Shown one piece after another: positions 1 through 5,456 of a stretch of DNA of 6,338 nt (position 1 is its first letter; every line of letters begins with the position of its first letter). A program made the translations under genes and the position numbers. The DNA is from DASVWH01 sp036389715 (lineage in GTDB: Bacteria > Acidobacteriota > Blastocatellia > Pyrinomonadales > Pyrinomonadaceae): positions 1 to 6,338 of the forward strand of contig DASVWH010000030.1 in the NCBI GenBank assembly GCA_036389715.1, given 5' to 3'. The notes beneath the pieces were generated by a model. That model did not search any database, had not been told where the DNA came from, and worked only from the letters and a program-made list of their open reading frames with translations.

Positions 1-401
1 TTATCTTCAGTCAAAAACGCTTCCGCCTTGGTTATCTCGCCTGTAATCACAGCATCGCTTGTGGCAGCCGGTATCGCCGGTTCCGGTGGCGCGTGCGTGC
101 GAAACCCGCCGTAAGAAGACTCTCTTTCTTCAGTTAGCATAAAACGCTTAGGGTCAAAGACGCCTGTTTCCGGTCCCAGTTTTATATTGCCGCGTCTGCT
201 TCTCTGCTGACGTTTATCTCTTTCTTTCGGGTCTGTCGGAAGCGGTTTATTAAAATCCGTAATAGGCACATCTTCATCGTCGGTTGTGCTTTTCCGTGAA
301 GCCGTATCCTGTGTCTGTTGACTGTGAATGATGCTGATCGTCGTGCTCGCGCTTACTATCAGCAGCAGAGAGAGCAGGGCGAATTTGAAGCCGGTTGACA
401 T
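1..401 (-). CDS. Exported protein of unknown function, 3' part cut off by the window edge
   Basis: An uncatalogued open frame starts at the ATG at 401-399 and stays open to the left edge, giving 133 visible residues. AGGAG (409-413 on the plus strand as CTCCT) lies 7 nt ahead of the ATG, which supports this start. Residues 1 to about 25 form a signal-peptide-like segment (MSTGFKF, then a Leu-rich core, then SASTTIS). The next 80 or so residues are polar and rich in Lys, Arg, Asp and Pro and look disordered. From about residue 108 an ordered-looking segment begins (PAIPAATSDAVITGEI, then KAEAFLTED at the edge). The TSDAVITGEITKAEAFL stretch resembles an unnamed family of secreted acidobacterial proteins I recall, in which a beta-rich domain follows; that is memory, not a search. 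Codons such as AGA, ATA, TTT and AAA are frequent, unlike the other genes here. Function unknown. Existence of the gene is well supported. Confidence 0.8.
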   Translation of the reverse strand, partial: MSTGFKFALLSLLLIVSASTTISIIHSQQTQDTASRKSTTDDEDVPITDFNKPLPTDPKERDKRQQRSRRGNIKLGPETGVFDPKRFMLTEERESSYGGFRTHAPPEPAIPAATSDAVITGEITKAEAFLTED

Positions 402-556
402 TGAGGTTCTCCTGTCCTTAGAACGCGATTCTTTGATTGAGAATTCCATCCACCGCGGCATCGATTAAAGGCGGGCCGCCCGTGTGGTAAGAGACTCTAG
501 AGCATTCTCCGACACCTATCAACACAATACAGCCCAGGCGGTGGGGCGGAGAAAGC

Positions 557-572
557 GGGGCGCGTGCGCCCC
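557..572 (-). terminator. Possible weak intrinsic terminator of the 120-residue gene
   Basis: GGGGCG and CGCCCC flank a 4-nt loop (6-bp stem, 7 if the loop is tightened to 2 nt). On the minus strand it lies about 45 nt past the stop codon at 616-618 and is followed by GCTTTCTC, a poor U tract. The placement suits the end of this gene's transcript, but the missing run of U makes efficient termination uncertain. The remainder of the 402-615 gap should also hold the promoter of the gene starting at 401; no convincing -35/-10 pair was found. Confidence 0.4.
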
Positions 573-615
573 TGGCCTTTACGGTTCGGGGCGGACGCGC
601 CGTGTCATTGCCTTG

Positions 616-978
616 TCAGGCGGTGGGCGCGGTGTTGCGTTTGCGCGTCAGGCCGGACTTGCGTTCGCTGCGGCGCGTGTAGCCCATCGCTTCGTAGAGG
701 GCGCTGTCGTCGCCTTCGGTCGGGTCCGCGAGGACGCCGCTGACGACGAGCTGGGCTTTGGCCATCACTTCTTCGTCGGCGTTCTCGCGGTCGGCCATGG
801 CCTGCCTGAGCTGGGCTTCGAGTTCGTCTATCCGGTCACGGGCGGCCTGCGACGGCTGGGCGATGGCCTGGAACTGGGCCAGCGTCAGCCCGCCGAAGGT
901 TTTGCCGGGGGCCAGCGTCTCCCAGGCGTTGAGGATGCGCTGCGTCTTCTGTTCGATGTTTTTGGGACTCAGTGGCAT
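616..978 (-). CDS. Conserved hypothetical protein, 120 residues
   Basis: The ATG at 978-976 is preferred over the in-frame GTG at 1008 because GAAAGG lies 8 nt ahead of it and nothing similar precedes the GTG. The protein begins MPLSPKNIEQKTQRIL. Residues 1-30 look helical, followed by a Gly/Thr-rich turn (APGKTFGGLTLAQFQA, about 22-37), then a charged helix likely to form a coiled coil (about 44-75, SQAARDRIDELEAQLRQAMA). A short C-terminal region contains GEDD-like acidic residues, LYEAMGYTRRSERKSGL and a basic tail. No signal peptide, membrane span or catalytic motif is visible, so it is probably cytoplasmic. The ending YEAMGY.R.SERKSGL resembles a family of unnamed 110-130-residue proteins I associate with acidobacteria and relatives; no function is known to me. 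It is monocistronic in this window, divergent from the propeller gene. Confidence 0.82.
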   Translation of the reverse strand: MPLSPKNIEQKTQRILNAWETLAPGKTFGGLTLAQFQAIAQPSQAARDRIDELEAQLRQAMADRENADEEVMAKAQLVVSGVLADPTEGDDSALYEAMGYTRRSERKSGLTRKRNTAPTA

Positions 979-1198
979 TGAGAATACCTTTCTGTGCGTG
1001 AGCCGCACGGGTTAGTCGGGGTGGCGTGCTGGTGAGGCACGTGAAGCGCGAGGATTGCGTTCGAGCCAGCGGCGCGCGGGCGGGACTGCCGTGAGTCGGC
1101 CCGCAGGAGCGCACCATCGGAAGGCGAAAGCCGAAGATTGCGGGTTTATTGAGAAAAACCGTGATTTCTTCGACCAAAGACGAGGTTTTCGTATCCGA
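979..1198. other. Gene-free upstream region of the 120-residue gene
   Basis: No credible gene on either strand; open frames here carry no recognisable protein and are by-products of high GC. The region should contain the promoter and 5' leader of the minus-strand gene starting at 978. A loose sigma-70-like candidate on the minus strand is TTGGTC (about 1174-1179) with CTCAATAAA about 18 nt downstream (about 1148-1156), which would leave a leader of roughly 160 nt. This is only a possibility. Confidence 0.35.
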
Positions 1199-1217
1199 CG
1201 GTGTCATTCTGACACCG
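1199..1217. promoter_or_regulatory. 19-bp inverted repeat, operator-like
   Basis: CGGTGTCA and TGACACCG flank a 3-nt centre (TTC), a perfect 8-bp dyad. It stands about 220 bp upstream of the minus-strand gene at 978 and about 40 bp from the edge of the 21-bp array. No U tract follows on either strand, so it is not an intrinsic terminator. The size and symmetry fit the site of a dimeric transcription factor, but no regulator is encoded in the window. Confidence 0.45.
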
Positions 1218-1242
1218 AAATCGGTAAATTTCAAGGTTTAGT

Positions 1243-1256
1243 GCTCAATATTGAGC
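1243..1256. repeat. 14-bp perfect palindrome at the array boundary
   Basis: GCTCAATATTGAGC is its own reverse complement. It overlaps the first three bases of the first clear 21-bp unit. The preceding 21 bases (1233-1253) keep a faint likeness to the unit (GGTTTAGTGCTCAA against the array's CTTTGGTTGTGCGCAA), so the palindrome may be a degenerate edge unit rather than a separate element. Confidence 0.6.
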
Positions 1257-1830
1257 TTTGGTTACGTACAACTAAGCCTTAGTTGTACGTAACCAGGCTT
1301 TGGTTATGCGCAACTAAGCCTTAGTTGTGCGTAACCAGGCTTTGGTTACGCATAACCAAGCCCTGGTTATGCGTAACCGGGCTTTGGTTGTGCGCAACCA
1401 GGCTTTGGTTGTGCGTAACTAAGCCTTAGTTATGCGTAACCAAGCTCTCGTATCGCGTAATCAAGCCGTAATTGTGCGTGTCCGAAGCCTGAGATTGTGT
1501 ACCTGGAGCCCCGAATTGCGTGCCCGGGGTCCGGGTGCGTTTACCCGTGGTTGAGGATTGCAATCCTGAAAGCTGGGATTGCGTACCCGGAGTTTGGGAC
1601 TGCGCGTCCGGGTTTTAAGTGTGTTTACCTGAAGTCCCGTATCGCACCTCCGGCCTCCGGGCGCGTGTCTCCGAAGGCCGGGCGCGGAAAATCGAAGGCC
1701 GGGCGCGGGCGGCATGGTCGAGGGCGAGCACGCTATGTTCGGGGGCGGGCGCGCTCTGTTCGAGGGCGGGCACGGCAGGTTTCGGGGCGGGCGCACGATG
1801 TTCCAGGGCGGGCGCGGGGCGTGGAATTCG
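1254..1830. repeat. Tandem array of about 27 units with a 21-bp period
   Basis: Units can be laid out end to end from 1254: twenty-one consecutive 21-bp units to 1694, one of 26 bp (1695-1720), four more of 21 bp (1721-1804), and a last 26-bp stretch (1805-1830). In the first nine units (1254-1442) the pattern is RGCYYTRGTT in columns 1-10, RYRYRY in columns 11-16 and AACYR in columns 17-21; twelve columns vary and every change is a transition. From 1443 on transversions appear, yet the period and a GCG-like core in columns 13-15 persist. Base composition changes along the array: the unit at 1296 has 10 G/C of 21, the one at 1742 has 17 of 21. The 21-nt period equals seven codons, so open frames with a seven-residue periodicity arise on both strands. 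The best-preserved part has stops in all plus-strand frames, so coding is unlikely. Similar 21-bp intergenic repeats seem familiar from related genomes, but I cannot confirm this here. Confidence 0.9.
1260..1441 (+). repeat. Series of 35-nt inverted repeats formed by pairs of array units
   Basis: Adjacent units pair around a central C. At 1260-1294 the arms are perfect (GGTTACGTACAACTAAG against its complement, 17 bp, 1-nt centre). At 1302-1336 two pairs are imperfect, at 1344-1378 one, and at 1407-1441 three. Read as plus-strand RNA, the two at 1302 and the three at 1407 are G-U wobbles; the one at 1344 is A-C. The dyads start 42 bp apart, except the last, which is 63 bp on because one unit (1380-1400) is left unpaired; that unit can fold on itself (GGTTG and CAACC). 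A single-nucleotide centre cannot be a hairpin loop as written, so a folded RNA or cruciform would open a few central pairs. Confidence 0.75.
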
Positions 1831-1831
1831 C

Positions 1832-1860
1832 TTTCATCCGGGCGCGCTTTTTGTTAGAAT
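1832..1860 (+). promoter_or_regulatory. Probable promoter of the propeller gene
   Basis: TGTTAGAAT at 1852-1860 is a good extended -10 element (TG, one base, TAGAAT). TTTCAT at 1832-1837 lies 17 nt ahead and is a poor -35, which is typical when an extended -10 is present. It begins right where the 21-bp array ends and points to the gene starting at 2194, implying a leader of about 325 nt. Found by inspection only. Confidence 0.45.
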
Positions 1861-2193
1861 CGCGCTTCGAGTATCCCTCAGTCAGCCCCTGCATCAGCCG
1901 GATTCAGCAATCCGAAAAGAGAATGCGGGCCGCGATTGTCAAAAGTGTTTCGGGCCGACCCCTCAATCCGGCCCGCAACGCCTGACGGCCGCCGTCCGCC
2001 GGAGCGCCAGCGCACCTGGCGGGGATTCGCCCCAAGCGATGCTCTCTCCCCGTTCACGGCGCATCACGCCCCGCCAGTATCTTTGCGGATCGGACTCCGG
2101 TTCTTCACCTAACGTCACAGCGCTCGCAAGCGGCGTGGTTGTAACGGCGCAGCCATGCTCGCTCTCATTCGCCGCCACAAGGAGTCTCACAGA
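1861..2193 (+). other. Long GC-rich leader of the propeller gene
   Basis: These 333 bases hold no convincing gene. They contain inverted repeats that could fold in RNA: CGGGCCG (1951-1957) with CGGCCCG (1969-1975), an alternative pairing of GCGGGCC (1925-1931) with GGCCCGC (1970-1976), and CTGGCGGGG (2016-2024) with CCCCGCCAG (2069-2077). A 20-codon frame (ATG at 1923, stop at 1983-1985) has only a poor ribosome site. AAGGAG at 2179-2184 is the strong ribosome site for the gene at 2194. No known riboswitch class was recognised. Confidence 0.45.
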
Positions 2194-4971
2194 ATGTTAT
2201 CGCAACTGCCACACCTCCCCGCGAGGGATTCGTTTAACTACTATCGCTTCCTCCCCGGCCGTGCCCGGACGACCGGACGGGGCGCGCGGACGCACCGGCT
2301 GCTCCTGCTCCTGGCGCTCTCGCTCCTCTCTCTTCCGGCCAGCAACGCCCGGGCCGCCTTTCCTCTCTCGGACTCGCTCGGGCCGGGGGCTGCCGCGCCC
2401 GTCAACTGGGTTGGGACCGCGACCGGACCGGCCAGTACGAGCACGCCCAACTCCTGCCGCGAGGGCCTGGACTGCGACACCTTCGTCCTGACCTTCGACG
2501 GCACGCCCGCCGACTGGGCCGGGCGGATTGCGCGCATCCGCATCGGCTGGCAACTGCCCGTCACCGATTACGACCTCTACATTCTCAGGGAACTGCCGAG
2601 CGGGCAGTACGTCATCGCGCAATCGGCCAAGCACCCGGCCGACTCCAACGAGACGCAGGAGGTGATAGATTTCAGCCCCGGCTTTTACGGGACGGGCCGC
2701 TACCTGGTGCGCGTGATGTACACGGCCGCGACCTTCCGGGACCAGTACGAGGGCTCCGCCTCCGTGACCTTCGAGGAAAGCTCTTGCAGGGTTCCGGGCG
2801 TGACGGTCCTCAGCGACCGGACGGGCGACTCGCTCGACCCGGAGTCCGCCCACGACATCGAGCGCGTCTCGGTCGCCGAGCCCTACATGATCGGCACGAG
2901 CAAGCTCGTCTTCACTATCAAGGCCGCGGGGCTGGCCTCGCTGCCGCCCAATACGACCTGGCGCGTCGCCTTCCGCACCTATCACTCCTCGCTCCAGCTC
3001 CACTTCGTCGAGATGAGGACGGACAGCTCCGGGCTCGTCAGCTACAAGTACGGGCTCGACACATCGAGCACGCTCGGTGACGCCGACGAGGGCCACTACA
3101 ACCCGGACACCGGGCTCATCACCATCACCGTCTCCAATTCCAAGGTCGGCAACCCCGTGGCCGGGCAATCGCCCCCGCACAAGCTCTCGCAGCTTCACTC
3201 GCAGGTGCTCTTTAACGGCGTCGTCCTGGACAGCGTCCCGGACGCCAACACCGGCAATTCTCCGGCCACCTACACGCTCGTCGGCAACACCACCTGTAAC
3301 CCCGGCCTGCTGGCCTTCATCAGCGGCAACGACGGCAACAACGAGGTCTACGCGATGAACGCCGATGGCAGCAATCCCGTCAACCTCTCCAACAACCCGG
3401 CGACCGAATACAATCCCGCCTGGTCACCCGACGGACGGCAACTGGCCTTCGCCAGCTCCCGCGCGGGCGGTAACGACATCTTCGTGATGGACGCGGACGG
3501 CGGCAACCAGGTCAACCTCTCCAACCTGCCGGGCTCCGACGTTGAGCCCTCCTGGTCGCCCGACGGAGAGAAGCTGGCCTTCAGCGCCACGCGCAGCACG
3601 GCCTCCCAGACCGGCACGCCCCAAATCTACCTGATGAACACGACCGGCACGAGCCAGTCCAGGCTGACGCAGGACACGGCCTCGTATCACCAGCCCTCCT
3701 GGTCGCCCGACGGCAAGCGCCTGGCCTTCTGGGGCGGCAACTACACCTTGCAGCTCTTCATCATCAACGCCGACGGCACGAACCTCGTCCGCGTCACGCA
3801 GGATAACTTCGTCAACGTGGATAGCGCCTGGTCGCCCGACGGGACTAGAATCGCCTTCGCCTCGACTCGCAACGGCAACTACGAAATCTACGTCGTCAAC
3901 ACGGACGGCACGAACCTGGTCCGCCTGACCAACAACACGGCCTCCGACCGCTACCCGGCGTGGTCGCCCGACGGCCTCTGCCTGGTCTTCAGCTCGAACC
4001 GCGACGGGAACTACGAGCTTTACTCGATGAACGCAGACGGCAGCAACCAGACGCGCCTGACCAACAGCCCGGTGGACGAAATCACGCCCGCCTGGCAGCC
4101 CTTCACGCGCAGGCCCGCCGCCCAGCCCCTCGTCTTCAACAGGACGGCCGACTTCGACGGCGACCACAAGTCCGACCTCTCCGTCTGGCAGCCCGGCAAC
4201 TCCTACTGGAACATCATCAACAGCTCGACCGGGACTGTCCGCAGCGATTCATGGGGCAGCGCGGGCGATATTCCAGTGCCGCGAGACTACGACGCGGACG
4301 GCAAGACGGACCTCGCCGTCTTCCGGCCGCAGACAGGCATCTGGAGCGTCCGGCTCAGCCAGTCGGGCCAGATTAAGACGATGGTCTCGCTGCGCAGCGG
4401 AGACATGCCCGTCCCCGGCGATTACGACGGCGACGGCAAGGCCGACCTCGCGCAGTTCAGCGCGATGGAAGGCAACTGGCGCATCCTCCAAAGCTCCAAC
4501 AACCTGACCCGGATAGTCAACTGGGGCAACTTCTACGACAGGCCTGTGCCCGGAGACTACGACGGCGACGGCAAGACCGACCTCGCCGTCTTCAGGCCGA
4601 AGGAGGGCAACTGGTACATCGCCTACAGCAGCGGCACAACGCAGGTCGTCAACTGGGGCCTGCCGACGGACCGCGTCGTCCCGGCCGATTACGACGGCGA
4701 CGGCAAGACGGACCTGGCCGTCTTTCGTCCGAGCGACGGCCAGTGGTATATCCGCCAGAGCCTGACCCTCACGTCCAGGGTCCAGCAGTGGGGGCTGCGC
4801 GGCGATGCCCTCGCCCCCGCCGATTATGACGGCGACGGCAAGGCTGACCTCGCCATCCGGCGGCCCGGGACGGGCGAATGGTGGATTCTGCAAAGCCTCA
4901 GCGGGGCGACCAGGACCCAAGCCTGGGGCCAGGCGACCGATATGGCGCTTCAGTCGGTCGGCTTCTACTAG
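2194..4971 (+). CDS. Secreted protein with PD40 (TolB-like) propeller and FG-GAP/VCBS repeats, 925 residues
   Basis: The ATG at 2194 is chosen because AAGGAG lies 9 nt ahead; an in-frame ATG at 2155 lacks this. The N-terminus has a long basic leader, then LLLLLALSLLSLPASNARA (about 36-54), a signal peptide with a likely cut after Ala54. Residues about 60-190 resemble a bacterial pre-peptidase C-terminal beta-sandwich, with a CREGLDC cysteine pair. Residues about 197-370 form an unnamed beta-rich domain (PGVTVLSDRTGD, RVSVAEPYM, KLVFTIKAAGL) that I recall from other acidobacterial exported proteins. Six PD40 blades follow, with WSPDG or WQPF tryptophans at 410, 454, 503, 546, 590 and 634. Then six FG-GAP/VCBS repeats carry DYDGDGK-type calcium-binding loops starting at 653, 698, 743, 788, 832 and 877. 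No catalytic motif is seen. The families suggest extracellular or periplasmic binding or scaffolding; the ligand is unknown. Transcription appears monocistronic. Confidence 0.93.
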   Translation: MLSQLPHLPARDSFNYYRFLPGRARTTGRGARTHRLLLLLALSLLSLPASNARAAFPLSDSLGPGAAAPVNWVGTATGPASTSTPNSCREGLDCDTFVLTFDGTPADWAGRIARIRIGWQLPVTDYDLYILRELPSGQYVIAQSAKHPADSNETQEVIDFSPGFYGTGRYLVRVMYTAATFRDQYEGSASVTFEESSCRVPGVTVLSDRTGDSLDPESAHDIERVSVAEPYMIGTSKLVFTIKAAGLASLPPNTTWRVAFRTYHSSLQLHFVEMRTDSSGLVSYKYGLDTSSTLGDADEGHYNPDTGLITITVSNSKVGNPVAGQSPPHKLSQLHSQVLFNGVVLDSVPDANTGNSPATYTLVGNTTCNPGLLAFISGNDGNNEVYAMNADGSNPVNLSNNPATEYNPAWSPDGRQLAFASSRAGGNDIFVMDADGGNQVNLSNLPGSDVEPSWSPDGEKLAFSATRSTASQTGTPQIYLMNTTGTSQSRLTQDTASYHQPSWSPDGKRLAFWGGNYTLQLFIINADGTNLVRVTQDNFVNVDSAWSPDGTRIAFASTRNGNYEIYVVNTDGTNLVRLTNNTASDRYPAWSPDGLCLVFSSNRDGNYELYSMNADGSNQTRLTNSPVDEITPAWQPFTRRPAAQPLVFNRTADFDGDHKSDLSVWQPGNSYWNIINSSTGTVRSDSWGSAGDIPVPRDYDADGKTDLAVFRPQTGIWSVRLSQSGQIKTMVSLRSGDMPVPGDYDGDGKADLAQFSAMEGNWRILQSSNNLTRIVNWGNFYDRPVPGDYDGDGKTDLAVFRPKEGNWYIAYSSGTTQVVNWGLPTDRVVPADYDGDGKTDLAVFRPSDGQWYIRQSLTLTSRVQQWGLRGDALAPADYDGDGKADLAIRRPGTGEWWILQSLSGATRTQAWGQATDMALQSVGFY

Positions 4972-4981
4972 GGCAACGACG

Positions 4982-5014
4982 GGCCGGGGGGCAAAGGGTT
5001 ACGACCCCCCGGCC
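4982..5014 (+). terminator. GC-rich hairpin just after the propeller gene
   Basis: GGCCGGGGGG (4982-4991) and CCCCCCGGCC (5005-5014) form a perfect 10-bp stem with a 13-nt loop, starting 10 nt after the stop codon. No U tract follows, so alone it is more likely a 3'-end stabiliser or a pause site than a complete terminator. It precedes the stronger hairpin at 5025. Confidence 0.55.
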
Positions 5015-5024
5015 GCGAAAGCAC

Positions 5025-5081
5025 GCGGAGGGCAAAAGAGGAGGCGGGCAATCATCGCCCGCCTCCTCTTTTGCCCTCCGC
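5025..5081. terminator. Bidirectional intrinsic terminator with perfect 25-bp arms
   Basis: The arms 5025-5049 and 5057-5081 are exact reverse complements with a 7-nt loop. The inner 12 bp (GAGGAGGCGGGC with GCCCGCCTCCTC) are flanked by AAAA on the left and TTTT on the right. A transcript from either side therefore makes a GC-rich stem followed by four U. An outer GCGGAGGGC clamp closes the structure. It lies between the convergent genes ending at 4971 and 5183 and can serve both. Confidence 0.85.
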
Positions 5082-5182
5082 ATCCTCTCTCGCCGGGTTA
5101 TCGTCCTAACCTGAAAGCGGGCATTCCGCAGCGCATCGCCTCTTCATGCCGAAGTGGCCGTGTGGACAATGCCTCCGAAGGC

Positions 5183-5368
5183 TCATTTGGCTTCGCCGAT
5201 TTTCTTGAAGTTATCCGAACGGCAATGAGGGCAGCTGTAGCTGCTTGCGGAGCACTTGTCACAATAGTGCTTCCCGCAGTCATAGCATTGATAGATGTTG
5301 CGAAAGGTCAGAGCGGTCGCTTTCGCCCCGCACTTCGGGCAAGAGCCAAAGGCTTCGTAGTTTGCCAT
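5183..5368 (-). CDS. Small zinc-ribbon-type protein with four CxxC pairs, 61 residues
   Basis: The ATG at 5368-5366 is preferred over an upstream in-frame start at 5407 because GGAGG lies 9 nt ahead. The eight cysteines form four CxxC pairs: Cys10/13 (CPKC), 28/31 (CYDC), 36/39 (CDKC) and 46/49 (CPHC), with His34 nearby. This arrangement fits two zinc sites, either two consecutive ribbons or an interleaved RING-like fold. The tail SDNFKKIGEAK is basic. There is no signal peptide, so it should act in the cytoplasm. The family is not one I can name; zinc ribbons of this size bind nucleic acid or protein partners, or are orphan metal-binding proteins. It lies 88 bp downstream of the DsbA-like gene in the same direction and is convergent with the propeller gene, sharing the terminator at 5025-5081. 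Confidence 0.88.
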   Translation of the reverse strand: MANYEAFGSCPKCGAKATALTFRNIYQCYDCGKHYCDKCSASSYSCPHCRSDNFKKIGEAK

Positions 5369-5390
5369 AAATGTGAGCCTCCATAGTCGA

Positions 5391-5428
5391 GAGAAAACGA
5401 CGGCCACGAGCGACGTAGCTCATGGCCG
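5391..5428 (-). terminator. Intrinsic terminator or attenuator after the DsbA-like gene
   Basis: On the minus strand CGGCCATGAG (5428-5419) pairs with CTCGTGGCCG (5410-5401), ten pairs with one G-U, around an 8-nt loop, and is followed by TCGTTTTCTC (5400-5391). This is a good intrinsic terminator about 28 nt past the stop of the DsbA-like gene. It ends only 22 nt before the ATG of the zinc-ribbon gene, so it could also act as an attenuator between the two. Confidence 0.7.
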
Positions 5429-5456
5429 GGAACGTGAGACAATATCGCGGGCCCGT

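Noticed and set aside
836..1234. Minus-strand open frame upstream of and overlapping the 120-residue gene
   Set aside because: It overlaps the better-supported gene in another frame, has no recognisable domain and covers the probable promoter region and leader.
1254..1442. CRISPR array
   Set aside because: There are no unique spacers: units abut directly and all share the same 21-bp pattern, and no cas gene is present.
1461..1796. Minus-strand open frame of 111 codons through the array (repeats like APGLR, NPQPR)
   Set aside because: Same cause as on the plus strand: repeat-generated, low complexity, no ribosome site, no domain.
1254..1830. Plasmid-type iterons or a replication origin
   Set aside because: The unit length would fit iterons, but no replication or partition gene, DnaA-box cluster or AT-rich unwinding region was seen nearby; kept only as an open idea.
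1497..1985. Plus-strand open frame of 162 codons with seven-residue periodicity across the right half of the array
   Set aside because: The 21-nt period equals seven codons, so a frame without a stop in one unit stays open through similar units. It has no ribosome site, and the left, best-preserved units carry stops in every plus-strand frame.
1923..1985. Possible 20-residue leader peptide ahead of the propeller gene
   Set aside because: The ATG has only a weak purine stretch upstream, and no run of regulatory codons or adjacent attenuator hairpin with a U tract was seen.
2197..3198. Long minus-strand open frame of 333 codons opposite the propeller gene
   Set aside because: Third-position G/C bias of the real plus-strand gene produces it; its composition (Gly, Arg, Val, Ala) is typical of an antisense shadow.
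4249..4920. Minus-strand open frame opposite the FG-GAP repeats with its own periodic pattern
   Set aside because: The periodicity is the mirror of the 45-residue repeats of the real gene; no independent start signals.
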